Part shown: piece by piece, positions 9,555-19,028 of the stretch
Layout of the letters: the number at the start of each line of letters is the position of its first letter
How positions within the stretch are numbered: position 1 is the stretch's first letter
Assembly: GCA_025363295.1 (NCBI GenBank)
Contig: JANYEC010000004.1
Coordinates: 44,124-108,123, forward strand
Reading direction: 5' to 3'
DNA length: 64,000 nucleotides
Source of the DNA: Akkermansiaceae bacterium
GTDB taxonomy: Bacteria > Verrucomicrobiota > Verrucomicrobiia > Verrucomicrobiales > Akkermansiaceae
Program-made: the position numbers and the translations under genes
The notes under the pieces: generated by a model
Databases searched by the model: none
What the model was told of the DNA's origin: nothing
The model's input: only the letters and a program-made list of their open reading frames with translations

Positions 9555-10772
9555 ATGCAGCGCCCGCCGAAAAAATTTGTCCCCACGCCTTTCGAGTATC
9601 ATCAGGAAATCGAGCTCAAAATTGACTCGCTGACGAATCTCGGCGCGGGTGTTGGACGGATCGAGGGTTGGGTAGTTTTCGTGCCGTTTTCACTGCCAGG
9701 TGAGCGGGTGAAAGCCCGGGTTTTCCGTAACGACAAAAGTTTTTCGCAGGCGGATCTCGTCGACGTTCTCGAGCCATCGCCGGACCGCGTCGCACCGGGT
9801 TGCCCGCTCTTCGGCGAGTGCGGCGGCTGCCAATACCAACACCTTTCCTACGAGAAGCAACTCGCATGGAAAACCCGCCAAGTGGGAGAGCTGATGCAAC
9901 ACATGGCGGCGATCACTTTCCCGGTGAACGCTTGCATTTCATCCGCACAAATCTGGAATTACCGCTCGAAAATTACACCCCACTTCGAGAAGGGTAAGGA
10001 CGGCGATCTGGGGCCTATCGGATTTCTATCATTTGGCCGCCGCTCACAGTTAGTCGATGTGCCGCAGTGCCCCATTGCGATGGATGTCATCAACCGCGAG
10101 CTGCCTTCTATTCGCGACGGACTCCGAGCGACTGCCCACAAATTCAAACGCGGCGCCACCGTCCTGTTACGGGCGACGCAAGACCGGGTAGAAACCGATT
10201 TCCGCGCGGTGGCGCTGGAGGAAGTTGGAGAGTTGAAATTTCAATTTCTCGCGGGGGATTTTTTCCAGAACAACCCCTTCATCCTGCCGCTGTTCACCGG
10301 CTACGTCGCGGAGAAAGCTTCTGCGGGCAAGGCAAGATTTCTGGTAGATGCCTACTGCGGTTCCGGTTTGTTTTCACTTACCCTGGCGAAGCATTTCGAG
10401 CAGGTCGCGGGTGTCGAGGTTTCCGAAACGTCCTGCGAATGGGCGCGGAAAAATGCAAAGGCTAACAACATCACAAACGCGACATTCCTCACGGCCTCCG
10501 CAGAAGCGATTTTCAATCAGATCAATTTCCCGGCAGGAGAAACTGCAGTGGTCATTGATCCACCACGCAAGGGTTGCACGCCGGAGTTTCTTGAGCAGTT
10601 GATTCAGTTCGGGCCGTTCCGGGTCGTATATGTTTCCTGTGATCCAGCCACCCAAGTGCGAGATTTGAAACAGCTCACGGAAGGTGGCTATCAGCTAGAA
10701 GACGTACAGCCATTTGATCTATTTCCACACACCAGGCATCTGGAATGTGTGATGACACTTGTGAAAAGCTGA
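9555..10772 (+). CDS. TrmA/RumA-family 23S rRNA (uracil-C5)-methyltransferase
   Basis: SAM-dependent RNA m5U methyltransferase, probably of 23S rRNA (RlmD/RlmCD type). From the ATG at 9555 it is 405 residues long. An N-terminal TRAM domain (IDSLTNLGAGVGRIEGWVVFVP) is followed by a 4Fe-4S cluster motif, CPLFGECGGC, with a later Cys in VDVPQCP. The Rossmann SAM site is VDAYCGSGLFSL. The catalytic region has VIDPPRKGC and VSCDPATQVRDL, with the nucleophilic Cys in SCDP. The open frame extends upstream to 9489, but that extension lacks family similarity and the ATG at 9555 gives a usual N-terminus. No clear Shine-Dalgarno sequence is present. Confidence 0.92.
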   Translation: MQRPPKKFVPTPFEYHQEIELKIDSLTNLGAGVGRIEGWVVFVPFSLPGERVKARVFRNDKSFSQADLVDVLEPSPDRVAPGCPLFGECGGCQYQHLSYEKQLAWKTRQVGELMQHMAAITFPVNACISSAQIWNYRSKITPHFEKGKDGDLGPIGFLSFGRRSQLVDVPQCPIAMDVINRELPSIRDGLRATAHKFKRGATVLLRATQDRVETDFRAVALEEVGELKFQFLAGDFFQNNPFILPLFTGYVAEKASAGKARFLVDAYCGSGLFSLTLAKHFEQVAGVEVSETSCEWARKNAKANNITNATFLTASAEAIFNQINFPAGETAVVIDPPRKGCTPEFLEQLIQFGPFRVVYVSCDPATQVRDLKQLTEGGYQLEDVQPFDLFPHTRHLECVMTLVKS

Positions 10773-10776
10773 AAAA

Positions 10777-11898
10777 TCAACGGTCCCGCACGAACGCCTG
10801 CATTTCAGCCTCTTGTTCCTCGATGGACTCAACGAGTTTGAGCTGAGTGCGGGCGCGGTCGAGGTTGTGATTCTCCCGATGAGTTTTGAAATAGATGTCG
10901 CCCTCTAAATGATCTGTTAGGAACCGGATTCCAAGTTCCAGCGCGAGCAATTTTCCGGAATGCACGAGGTGATCGATCTCCGTTTGATTAAGAAAATTCC
11001 CGGCAGCACTTAGATAACCTTCCACGAGCGCTTCAAACAGCGGCATGTGCATGCACACTTTGGAGAGATCGCGCTCATCTTCCGCCGCTGGGTTCGTGGC
11101 GCTGCGAACAAGATCGCCGAAATCATAGAGCGCGATGCCTGGCATGACGGTGTCGAGATCGATCACGCACACAGCCTCGTCCGTTGCCGCATCGATCATT
11201 ACATTGTTGATCTTGGTGTCATTGTGGGTGACTCGGGTAGGGATTTTTCCGTTAGCAGCGAGATCAAGTAACAGGCCAGTTAGATTTTCCCGTTTGAGGA
11301 TGAAATTAAACTCTGGCCTAACGGAATCAAGGCGACCACAAACATCGGCGGCGGCAGCATCTAACAATCGAACAAAGCGTTTCCGTGTGTCATGAAAATC
11401 TGGAATGGTTTCGACGATCAAGCTGGCATCGAGATCGCTCACAAGATCCTGAAATGCTCCGAAAGCATGCGCAGCCTGATAGGCTTGGCGGGGGTTTTCC
11501 ACGATGTCGTATGTCACGCAGCCTTCGATGAAGTTATAACAGCGCCAGATCGTTCCCTTTTCATCCTCTATCCATGTGCCGCCGGCCCGGGCAGGAAAGA
11601 GATTGAGCGTTTGCCCACCGAGGTCCCGCTTCATTCTGAGCACCCGTGCATTGATGTGGCGGGTGACGGTTTCCACGTTCCGCATGACGGCGAAGGGGTC
11701 CTTAAAAACGTGGTGGTTGATGGCCTGAAGAATATAATGGTGCACCCCGCCACTCGCCTGTTGATATGAGGCCCGAAAGGTGGAATTGATATGACCGCTT
11801 TGGATTTCCTCCCCTGCGACGAAGTCTCCCAGCACGGCGAATTGATCGCCGATGGATGCCACGAGTTGCTGGAGCTTGAAATTTTGAGCGGAATTCAT
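10777..11898 (-). CDS. NahK-like aminoglycoside-phosphotransferase-fold sugar kinase
   Basis: A 373-residue kinase of the phosphotransferase (APH) fold. The catalytic loop VTHNDTKINNVMID and the metal-binding segment CVIDLDTVMPGIALYDFGD are near-identical in pattern to N-acetylhexosamine 1-kinases (NahK), which make hexosamine 1-phosphate with ATP. The N-terminal GHINSTFRASY and YILQAINHHVFKDP match the nucleotide-binding lobe. The substrate is inferred to be an amino sugar or a related sugar; no sugar-nucleotide gene lies next to it. It is convergent with the methyltransferase gene, separated by only 4 bases. No terminator is obvious. Confidence 0.8.
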   Translation of the reverse strand: MNSAQNFKLQQLVASIGDQFAVLGDFVAGEEIQSGHINSTFRASYQQASGGVHHYILQAINHHVFKDPFAVMRNVETVTRHINARVLRMKRDLGGQTLNLFPARAGGTWIEDEKGTIWRCYNFIEGCVTYDIVENPRQAYQAAHAFGAFQDLVSDLDASLIVETIPDFHDTRKRFVRLLDAAAADVCGRLDSVRPEFNFILKRENLTGLLLDLAANGKIPTRVTHNDTKINNVMIDAATDEAVCVIDLDTVMPGIALYDFGDLVRSATNPAAEDERDLSKVCMHMPLFEALVEGYLSAAGNFLNQTEIDHLVHSGKLLALELGIRFLTDHLEGDIYFKTHRENHNLDRARTQLKLVESIEEQEAEMQAFVRDR

Positions 11899-12023
11899 GG
11901 CTGTAGGAAAAGCAAGCGCTGCGGGACCCGATTGGTAAATCCGATTTTTGCGTAAACCCGAAATTACCCCGCCGGGGAAGAATGTCTTGAGGCGGATGCT
12001 GAAATTAGGTACCAGAAGCGTGA

Positions 12024-13457
12024 ATGAATATCGTGGATCAGATTATTCTGCGAGCATCAGCCGATCGACCGGCACTGATTGCAGATGGTGTGACGCTAAG
12101 TTTCAGCGATTTGTTGGAGCAAGTGTCACGGGTCGCTGCATGGCTGGATCGGTGCCCTGAAATCCGCCGCGAGGGTGTGTCGCGAGTGGGCCTGGCATGC
12201 GGAAATGGGGTGGATTACATCGTTCTCGCTTTGGCCATTCTGAAAGTAGGCGCTTGCCTCGTGCCGGTCGCGGAAGAACTCACGGAAGCCGAGCGCGCGG
12301 AAGTGATCGAGCGGACTGGACTTTGCGGGGTGATTCTGGGAAGGGGCGAAAGTTGGAAGAAGGATGGAGTTTGCAGCGTTGAAAGATTCACCGGTGCGTG
12401 CTGGGTTCCGTTAGCAGGAGGGCTGCTTGAAAATGAGGAGGCGCTCCTCGCGCTTGATCCCGCGTTTATCCGCTTCAGCTCGGGCACAACCGGACGAAGC
12501 AAGGGAGTGGTATTGAGTCATCAAAAACTCCGCGAGCGGATCGTCGCTGCGAACGCGGCTTTAGAAATTGGGCCCGGAGACCGCGTCCTGTGGATGCTGC
12601 CTATGGCCCATCATTTCGCGGTTTCCATCATTCTCTATCTCTATCACGGGGCATGCACTGTGATTGGCACATCGCATCTAGCAGAAGAAATTCTGGAGAT
12701 GGCGAGAGCGACGCGAGCGACGGTCATTTATGGCGCACCTTTCCATCATTCTTTGTTAGCCTCTGATAGAGGAGGCTACACATGGCCGGATTTACGCCTG
12801 GCGGTGAGTACGGCGGCACCTTTGCCAGCGTCAGTTGCGGGAAGGTTTCGCGAGAGATTCGGCAAGCCCTTGGTGCAAGGATTGGGCATCATCGAGATCG
12901 GACTACCGCTGCTCAATACCGGTGGCGCAGGCGATTCTCCAACAGCCGTGGGCCGGCCGCTCCCAGCATTCGATGTGGAATTGCGCGATGAGGAAGGAAT
13001 GCCGGTGGCCGTCGGAAAGATCGGGGAATTATGGATCAGAGGGCCAGGGATGTTCGATGCTTATCTATCACCTTGGCAGACGCTGGATGAGATTTGCGTA
13101 GATGGTTGGTTCGCGACCGGCGATCTCGCAGAAATGGACGCGGCTGGCCGAGTCTATCTCAAGGGGCGCCGGAAAAGCGTGTTGAACGTGAGCGGCATGA
13201 AGGTTTTCCCGGAGGAGGTCGAGCAGGTGATCGAGCGCCATCCTGCGGTGCGGCGCTGCCGGGTTAGAGGATCAGCCCACGCCGTGCTCGGCACGCTGCC
13301 GGTGGCAGATGTTATTTTGCACGCTGGCAAAACGATGATTGCCCGCGAGTTAATCGACTGGTGCCGGAAGTCGCTCTCGATTTACAAAGTTCCCGTCCGG
13401 GTGAAATTCGTGGAGGAGCTCCCCCTCACCGCCAGCGGCAAGATCCGCAGGGTGTGA
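12024..13457 (+). CDS. AMP-binding acyl-CoA synthetase/ligase family protein
   Basis: Adenylate-forming enzyme of 477 residues. It has the P-loop-like motif FSSGTTGRSKGVVLSH (about residues 152-167), the ATP/adenylate motif GWFATGDLAEMDAAG, the hinge region KGRRKSVLNVSGMKVFPEEVE and the C-terminal catalytic lysine motif LPLTASGKIRRV. It would activate a carboxylic acid as acyl-AMP, then transfer it to CoA or a carrier protein. It is shorter than typical long-chain acyl-CoA synthetases (about 550), as often seen for ligases feeding carrier proteins. The substrate is unknown. No carrier protein or ketosynthase gene lies nearby to narrow it down. Confidence 0.87.
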   Translation: MNIVDQIILRASADRPALIADGVTLSFSDLLEQVSRVAAWLDRCPEIRREGVSRVGLACGNGVDYIVLALAILKVGACLVPVAEELTEAERAEVIERTGLCGVILGRGESWKKDGVCSVERFTGACWVPLAGGLLENEEALLALDPAFIRFSSGTTGRSKGVVLSHQKLRERIVAANAALEIGPGDRVLWMLPMAHHFAVSIILYLYHGACTVIGTSHLAEEILEMARATRATVIYGAPFHHSLLASDRGGYTWPDLRLAVSTAAPLPASVAGRFRERFGKPLVQGLGIIEIGLPLLNTGGAGDSPTAVGRPLPAFDVELRDEEGMPVAVGKIGELWIRGPGMFDAYLSPWQTLDEICVDGWFATGDLAEMDAAGRVYLKGRRKSVLNVSGMKVFPEEVEQVIERHPAVRRCRVRGSAHAVLGTLPVADVILHAGKTMIARELIDWCRKSLSIYKVPVRVKFVEELPLTASGKIRRV

Positions 13458-13529
13458 CGGGGCGTAGGAAGTTTTGGGAAATTTCTAAAATCTCTTGAAT
13501 AATTCGCTCTTTGCGACGTCAGTTGAAGT

Positions 13530-13784
13530 GTGAAAACAAAATCTTTAGTGTCCCGGGGTTTTCGAGTTCTCAAGCTCACAGTTTTGCTCGTTCCTATTGG
13601 CATGAGCATGAGCTGTATGACCACCTATGATGCGTATGGCCGCCCGATGCAGACGGTTGATCCTGCCTTAGCGGTCGCGGGTGTTGCTGCTGCAGGAATC
13701 ATCGGCTACAACGCTGCGTATAATCACCACCATGATAATTACTATTATGGCGGCGGCCCAGGATATTGCCGCGGTCATTATTGA
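13530..13784 (+). CDS. Small secreted His/Tyr/Gly-rich protein, unknown function
   Basis: An 84-residue protein starting at a GTG (GTGAAAACAAAA). The hydrophobic segment VLKLTVLLVPIGMSMSC could be a lipoprotein signal with Cys29 as the anchor, although the lipobox (SMSC) is poor. After a short helix-like hydrophobic stretch (ALAVAGVAAAGIIGYNAAY) the tail is very rich in His, Tyr and Gly (HHHDNYYYGGG), ending CRGHY. Such tails occur in small envelope proteins of many bacteria and may bind metal. I do not recognise a defined family. The next gene starts 79 bases downstream in the same direction. Confidence 0.6.
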   Translation: MKTKSLVSRGFRVLKLTVLLVPIGMSMSCMTTYDAYGRPMQTVDPALAVAGVAAAGIIGYNAAYNHHHDNYYYGGGPGYCRGHY

Positions 13785-13862
13785 GAAAACTTGGCCATCC
13801 CGGGTCGGAGTGGACATTTAGGAAGGGACCCATCATGGCTGGTGGCCAATTTCTTAAACTTC

Positions 13863-15011
13863 ATGCCAGCTACCGCGAGCCGCCTTTCCGTCTTCACTGA
13901 ATCTGTCATCCGCGGGACCACCCGGATGGCGAATCAATATGGTGCGATCAATCTCTCGCAGGGATTCCCTGACTTTGATCCGCCTGAAGAAATTCTAGCA
14001 GCTCTCGAAAAAGCAACTCGCGGACCGCATCATCAATACGCGGTCACATGGGGTGCGCCACGGTTTCGCCAGGCGCTGGCACGGAAAATCCAACGATTTA
14101 CTGGCCTGCCAATCGATCCAGACCAGCACCTCGTCGTCACCTGCGGCAGCACCGAGGCAATGATGGTGGCCATGATGACCGCCTGCAATCCGGGCGACAA
14201 GGTCATCATTTTTTCTCCGTTTTATGAAAACTACGCGGCGGATGCGATCCTCTCAGGAGCGGAGCCAATCTATGTGCCACTGCGGCCGCCAGGCTTTGGT
14301 TTCGACTCGGAAGAACTCGCTAGGGCATTCGCGCAAAAACCAAAAGCCATCGTCGTTTGCAATCCCTCTAACCCCACTGGCAAAGTTTTCACGCGCGGGG
14401 AGCTGATAGAAATTCTCCGCTTGGCCGAGCAGTACGACGCTTTCGTGATCATGGATGAACCGTATGAGCACATTGTTTATGCACCCCATGAGCATGTGTA
14501 TTTCGCCGCTCTGCCGGGGGCTTTTGAAAGGACGATCACCTGCAACTCGCTCTCGAAAACTTACTCCATCACCGGCTGGCGCCTCGGCTACGTGCAGGCC
14601 GCACCGGCGGTGATTGCACAGGCGAGAAAAGTACACGACTTTCTAACCGTCGGTGCGGCGGCCCCGCTTCAGGAGGCAGCCATCGCCGGCTTGGAGCTGC
14701 CTGATAGTTATTATGTCGGCCTGCGCGAGCTCTACACGGCGAAGCGTGACCTCTTTCTCGGATTGCTACGAAAAACCGGGCTGCCCTTCACCGAGCCACA
14801 GGGAGCTTATTATGTGATGATGGATATTTCATCGCTCGGTTTCGCAACTGACACAGAGGCCTCTGAGTGGTTGATCCGTGAAATCGGGGTGGCCGGGGTC
14901 GCGGGCTCAAGCTTTTTCCGCGAGCCGGTGAATCATCTCATTCGTTTCCATTTCGCGAAGAGTGCTGAGACCCTGAGAATGGCAGGCGAGAGGTTGTTGC
15001 GGTTAAGTTAG
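13863..15011 (+). CDS. Class I/II PLP-dependent aminotransferase
   Basis: Fold-type I aminotransferase of 382 residues from the ATG at 13863. An in-frame start at 13791 would add 24 residues unlike the family. INLSQGFPDFDPP near the N-terminus, CNPSNPTGKVFTRGEL, the MDEPYEHIVY motif and the PLP-lysine motif SLSKTYSITGWRLGY are all present, as is the substrate-carboxylate arginine region HLIRFHFAK near the C-terminus. This pattern resembles kynurenine/glutamine transaminases and the methionine aminotransferase YbdL. The amino donor cannot be told from sequence. It appears monocistronic. Confidence 0.9.
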   Translation: MPATASRLSVFTESVIRGTTRMANQYGAINLSQGFPDFDPPEEILAALEKATRGPHHQYAVTWGAPRFRQALARKIQRFTGLPIDPDQHLVVTCGSTEAMMVAMMTACNPGDKVIIFSPFYENYAADAILSGAEPIYVPLRPPGFGFDSEELARAFAQKPKAIVVCNPSNPTGKVFTRGELIEILRLAEQYDAFVIMDEPYEHIVYAPHEHVYFAALPGAFERTITCNSLSKTYSITGWRLGYVQAAPAVIAQARKVHDFLTVGAAAPLQEAAIAGLELPDSYYVGLRELYTAKRDLFLGLLRKTGLPFTEPQGAYYVMMDISSLGFATDTEASEWLIREIGVAGVAGSSFFREPVNHLIRFHFAKSAETLRMAGERLLRLS

Positions 15012-15062
15012 AATAACGCGTAACCTGTTAGTTTAGGGACGATGCGCAGAAATTCTCAAAGT

Positions 15063-16082
15063 TCAACGGGCGGTGGCGATCACTTCCACTCCCGGCCGGA
15101 TGCGCAGGAGGTTGGTGGTGGCAACGACATCGCCTTCGGTTAGGCCGTGTAGAATTTGGACCTTGTCATCTGTGCGGGTGCCGATTTCCACCGGCTGAAG
15201 TTTCGCTTTGCCATCGGAAATCAAATAGATCCCTTGACCGCGCGGGGAGGGAACAATCGCCTGGCTGGGGACCATGAAACCCTTCGTTATACCATCCAAA
15301 GTCAGGGTGATCTCAGCGAATCCACCGGGTAGAAGTCCCTGCGGCGCGGTGCATAATCCGCGGACCCGGAGGCTGCGGGTGGCGGAGTCGATCGCGGGCT
15401 CCACGACGGTAACGGTCCCCTCGAAGATCGCGCCATTCCCGGCGACGGTGAAGGTGAATTTCTGCCCGCTTCTAACTTGTCCCGCATATCGCTCTGGCAG
15501 TGGAAAATCCACTTTGATGTGTGAAATGTCCTGAAGCTGAATCAGTGGCATGTTAGGCGAAACAAATGCGCCCTCGCTCACTTGCCGGATGCCGACGCGC
15601 CCGGCAAACGGCGCACGGATTTCAGTTTTAGCAATCTCGGTGGTCTTGGTGGCTTTTTGCGCTTCTAAGATGCTCAATTGCGCGGCAGCGGCATCGAATT
15701 CCTGTTGGCTGATGGATTCGCTGGGCAGGAGGTTTTCCGCGCGGACTTTGGTGCTTTTCGCTAACGCAATGCGGGCGTCGATTTCCGCGAGTTGTGAAAC
15801 GAGATCGCTGTCATCGAGTTTGAAAAGTGCATCACCTGCCGCGACATCCGTGCCCTCCTGAAACTGGATTTTCACCAACCTGCGCGAAAGCTCGGAACTG
15901 AGCGCCACAGATTCGTTCGCACGCAGGCTCCCGACCGTAGAAACTGTTTGGGCGAAGGGTGCCGGTTTTGCGATGTAAACCTCTGCCTTAAGCGCGGTGC
16001 TGCCCGACCCTTGGGACTGCGCGAAAGCAGAAATTCCAAGCGCGGGAAAAATCATCAGGAGGCATGCTCTCGGCGCAATCAT
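15063..16082 (-). CDS. RND efflux periplasmic adaptor (membrane fusion protein), orphan
   Basis: Periplasmic adaptor of 339 residues of the HlyD/AcrA superfamily. The signal peptide ends near ALGISAFAQS. The adaptor core is seen as SVALSSELSRRLVKIQFQEG, the coiled-coil hairpin (around residues 90-150, rich in E, A, K and Q) and the beta-barrel/lipoyl part IRAPFAGRVGIRQVSEGAFV. It would bridge an inner-membrane RND pump and an outer-membrane channel. Unusually, no RND pump or TolC-like gene lies beside it: upstream is the LacI regulator, downstream the convergent aminotransferase. It must work with a pump encoded elsewhere or is a leftover. Confidence 0.85.
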   Translation of the reverse strand: MIAPRACLLMIFPALGISAFAQSQGSGSTALKAEVYIAKPAPFAQTVSTVGSLRANESVALSSELSRRLVKIQFQEGTDVAAGDALFKLDDSDLVSQLAEIDARIALAKSTKVRAENLLPSESISQQEFDAAAAQLSILEAQKATKTTEIAKTEIRAPFAGRVGIRQVSEGAFVSPNMPLIQLQDISHIKVDFPLPERYAGQVRSGQKFTFTVAGNGAIFEGTVTVVEPAIDSATRSLRVRGLCTAPQGLLPGGFAEITLTLDGITKGFMVPSQAIVPSPRGQGIYLISDGKAKLQPVEIGTRTDDKVQILHGLTEGDVVATTNLLRIRPGVEVIATAR

Positions 16083-16191
16083 GGGCGGCGCATAGCGGAC
16101 TTGCTGCCGCCACTTTGTGCAAGCGCGAGTTTCATGGGATTACTTGGATAGGTTTCTAAACTCGGATCGATTTGCAGATAACGGCTCGCGA

Positions 16192-17244
16192 TCACACAGG
16201 TGGCTCGTTTTGTTTCACCGTTGTCCCATTGACCCACTGGCTGCCGATCATGGTGGCGCGCGGGTGTTCTGGCACGCCGCGCTCGTTGTGGTGGACCATC
16301 GAAACCAGCATGTCTACGGCTGCTTCGCCCACGAGATCGTTGCGCTGATTCATTCCCGCCCAGGCCCCGTGATCGGCACGCCATTCGTATTGAATGAGGC
16401 CGATATCATCCGGCACGTGCAGCCCCAAATCCTGAATCCAGCGCTTGACCTCATGATAGAGGGTGAAAATGACGTCGGGCTTGTTCTCCTCCAGCCACTT
16501 CCCAAAAAGCGAAGGGTCACTCCGCGCGGCTGAGACTTCGTAGAACGGCTGGGTCCGCGGGTCGGCTGGCAAAAAGCGCGCTTGGCCTGTCAAAAATCCT
16601 GCGGTGAAACGGCCTTCGATGAGGTCGTCGATCACGCCATCTAATACCAGCGCCGGTCGCTTGTATCCTAAAGCCACCGCCTTTTCGAAAGCGATCAACG
16701 CCAGCGTGTGCTGATCGCTGCAAGCAAATGAAAGCGCCGGCTCGCGGGTCCGCACGCCCGTGACCAGCGCCGGGAATTCCTCCCAAAGCGACGCAAGATG
16801 CTGCGGTAATCGGTTCCGTTGCATCAGTCCGACGATCACGATCCCTCGGATATTGCGTGCCCGGAAAATGGAAAACCATCGCGCCGCCGTCATATTCGGC
16901 TCATGCATCCAAAACTCGTCGAGTTGGTAGCCCAGTTGCTTGGCCCGTTTGCGGCAGCCGTTCACGTAAGCGGGAATCGTCGGATGCTTGAAAAGCGCCT
17001 CACGGTTTTCATGAGCGTTGATCATCGCAAGGGTCGCCTGAAATCCAGGCAAACGATTTTGCCGCAACTCCGCCATCAAGTGAGCCACCGTGGGGTTCAG
17101 GCGATACCCTAAATCCCGCGCCACTTCCTCAATCCGTATGCGGGTTGTCTCGGAAATCCGGGGACTCCCGCGCAAGGCGAGACTCACCGTGTTTTTCGAA
17201 AATCCGGCGGCTAGGGCCACATCTGCCATCGTGGGTTGCAGCAT
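16192..17244 (-). CDS. LacI-family transcriptional regulator of the pentose operon
   Basis: A 350-residue repressor-type regulator. The N-terminal helix-turn-helix is MADVALAAGFSKNTVSLALRG followed by the hinge SPRISETTRIRIEEVARDLGYRLNP, typical of LacI/GalR. The remainder is a periplasmic-binding-protein-like sensor domain (TLAMINAHENR; IRGIVIVGLM; KPDVIFTLYHEVKRW) that should bind a sugar. It is transcribed divergently from ribulokinase, with 108 bases between starts, so it probably controls the pentose operon and itself. Classical enterobacterial araBAD is controlled by AraC, so a LacI-type controller is a different solution. The ligand is inferred to be L-arabinose or a derivative. Confidence 0.88.
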   Translation of the reverse strand: MLQPTMADVALAAGFSKNTVSLALRGSPRISETTRIRIEEVARDLGYRLNPTVAHLMAELRQNRLPGFQATLAMINAHENREALFKHPTIPAYVNGCRKRAKQLGYQLDEFWMHEPNMTAARWFSIFRARNIRGIVIVGLMQRNRLPQHLASLWEEFPALVTGVRTREPALSFACSDQHTLALIAFEKAVALGYKRPALVLDGVIDDLIEGRFTAGFLTGQARFLPADPRTQPFYEVSAARSDPSLFGKWLEENKPDVIFTLYHEVKRWIQDLGLHVPDDIGLIQYEWRADHGAWAGMNQRNDLVGEAAVDMLVSMVHHNERGVPEHPRATMIGSQWVNGTTVKQNEPPV

Positions 17245-17285
17245 CAGACTTTACTGAAACACCCATTCCCGAGCAGGGTCCAGCC

Positions 17286-17301
17286 TGATAGATTACTGTC
17301 A
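17286..17301. promoter_or_regulatory. Candidate LacI-type operator between regulator and ribulokinase
   Basis: Imperfect palindrome TGATAG-ATTA-CTGTCA (5 of 6 arm positions match), in the 108-base divergent intergenic region. The position fits control of both genes; the sequence alone is weak evidence. Confidence 0.3.
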
Positions 17302-17352
17302 TACGATTTGGCTCTTCCCGTGGTGGCTTGCGTTCGTCAAAAAACAAACGTT

Positions 17353-19017
17353 ATGGGTTTTACCATTGGTTTAGATTACGGCACTAACTCTGCGCGGGCA
17401 CTCGTGGTTGATTGCAGCAACGGTCGCGAAATCGGCACGGCGGTCGTCGATTACCCGTCCGGTCATCAGGGGATTTTACTCAACTCCTCGGACCACCACC
17501 TCGCCCGCCAGAATCCGGCGGATTACGTTTTCGTGCTCGAAAAAGCCACTCTCCTCGCCCTCGCGGAGGCTGCCGCAACCGACCCCACTTTCACTGCCGA
17601 CCAAGTGATCGGCATCGGCATGGACGGCACCGGGTCCAGCCCCATTCCTGTTGACGCTCAAAACGTTCCGCTCGCTTACCACCCTATTTTTTCCGAAAAT
17701 CTCAACGCCCATTGTTGGCTCTGGAAAGACCACACCAGCATTCCCGAGGCGGGGGCGATCACCGAAATCGCAGGAAAACTCCGCCCGCAATACCTTGCGA
17801 AAATCGGCGGCACCTATTCCTCCGAGTGGTTTTGGGCGAAAATCTGGCACTGCCTGAAGGTGGATGCCGACGTCTTCGATGCCGCGCATTCGTGGGTCGA
17901 GCTCGCCGATTTCATCCCAGCCGTGCTCGCCGGTGCTTCTGATCCTCGCGAAATCCGACGGGGCGTTTGCATGGCCGGCCACAAAGCTCTTTACGCGCCC
18001 GACTGGGGTGGTCTCCCCGATCAGGAATTTCTCACCGCGCTTGATCCTAAACTCGCCGCCCTCCGCGACCGCCTTTACGACGAGGCGTTCGACGCGTCTG
18101 CCATCGCCGGAAATCTCTGCGCCGAATGGGCGGGAAAGCTCGGCTTAACCGCTGGGATACCCATCGCCATCGGCGAAATGGACGTCCATTACGGCGCGAT
18201 CGGCTGCGGGGTGGATGAAGGCACGCTCGTGAAAGTTATCGGCACCTCTACCTGCGATTGCGCGGTCGTCTCTACGGATAGAGCCGTCGCCGACATCCCC
18301 GGCATCTGCGGTATCGTGAAAGGCGCGATCCTCCCCGGCTACTTCGGCATTGAGGCCGGGCAATCCGCCGTGGGTGATATTTTTAAATGGTTTGTCGAGG
18401 GGGTGTTAGGCGACGGCTCCCTCCATGGAAAACTCACCGACGATGCTGCGAAACTCAAACCCGGCCAGTCCGGTTTGTTAGCACTCGATTGGAACAATGG
18501 AAACCGCACGATCCTTGTCGATCAAAGCCTCACCGGCCTCCTGCTCGGCCAGACGCTCTACACCACCCCAGCGGAAATCTATCGGGCACTCATCGAGGCC
18601 ACCGCTTTCGGTGCGCGGGCGATCGTGGACCGCATCAAGGAATATGGCGTGCCGGTCGAGCGCATCGTTTGCTCGGGCGGCATCGCTGAGAAAAACGCGC
18701 TGCTCATGCAAATTTACGCCGATGTCACCGGTTGTGAAATGCGGCTTTCTCGCTCCTCCCAATCCTGCGCACTCGGCTCCGCGATCGGTGCTGCCGTCGT
18801 GGCGGGTGCCCACCCAGATTTCAAAACCGCACAAGCAGCGATGACTGCCCTCAAGGAAATCACTTACCGACCGATCCCTGAAAATCAGGTGGTCTATCAA
18901 GAGCTTTACACCCTCTACCGCGATCTCCACGATTCCTTCGGTGGCGTTTCCCATAACCTCAGCCTCGGTCATGTCATGAAAAATCTCCTCAATCTCAAAA
19001 CCAAACAAACTCCCTAA
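17353..19017 (+). CDS. araB: Ribulokinase (FGGY kinase)
   Basis: Phosphorylates L-ribulose to L-ribulose 5-phosphate with ATP, the second step of L-arabinose breakdown. It has 554 residues from the ATG at 17353; the open frame upstream to 17236 overlaps the regulator start and is not family-like. FGGY signatures: MGFTIGLDYGTNSARALVVD (phosphate 1 loop), GIGMDGTGSSP, AIGEMDVHYGAIGCGVDEGTLVKVIGTSTC, and the C-terminal ATP site IVCSGGIAEKNALLMQIYADVTG. Length and the DYGTNSARA element match ribulokinase rather than xylulokinase. It is the first gene of a six-gene plus-strand operon; the isomerase starts 11 bases after its stop. Confidence 0.92.
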   Translation: MGFTIGLDYGTNSARALVVDCSNGREIGTAVVDYPSGHQGILLNSSDHHLARQNPADYVFVLEKATLLALAEAAATDPTFTADQVIGIGMDGTGSSPIPVDAQNVPLAYHPIFSENLNAHCWLWKDHTSIPEAGAITEIAGKLRPQYLAKIGGTYSSEWFWAKIWHCLKVDADVFDAAHSWVELADFIPAVLAGASDPREIRRGVCMAGHKALYAPDWGGLPDQEFLTALDPKLAALRDRLYDEAFDASAIAGNLCAEWAGKLGLTAGIPIAIGEMDVHYGAIGCGVDEGTLVKVIGTSTCDCAVVSTDRAVADIPGICGIVKGAILPGYFGIEAGQSAVGDIFKWFVEGVLGDGSLHGKLTDDAAKLKPGQSGLLALDWNNGNRTILVDQSLTGLLLGQTLYTTPAEIYRALIEATAFGARAIVDRIKEYGVPVERIVCSGGIAEKNALLMQIYADVTGCEMRLSRSSQSCALGSAIGAAVVAGAHPDFKTAQAAMTALKEITYRPIPENQVVYQELYTLYRDLHDSFGGVSHNLSLGHVMKNLLNLKTKQTP

Positions 19018-19028
19018 CCTATAACTAT

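Noticed and set aside
15063..16082. Part of a full RND efflux operon
   Set aside because: No pump or outer-membrane channel gene is adjacent; only the adaptor is present.
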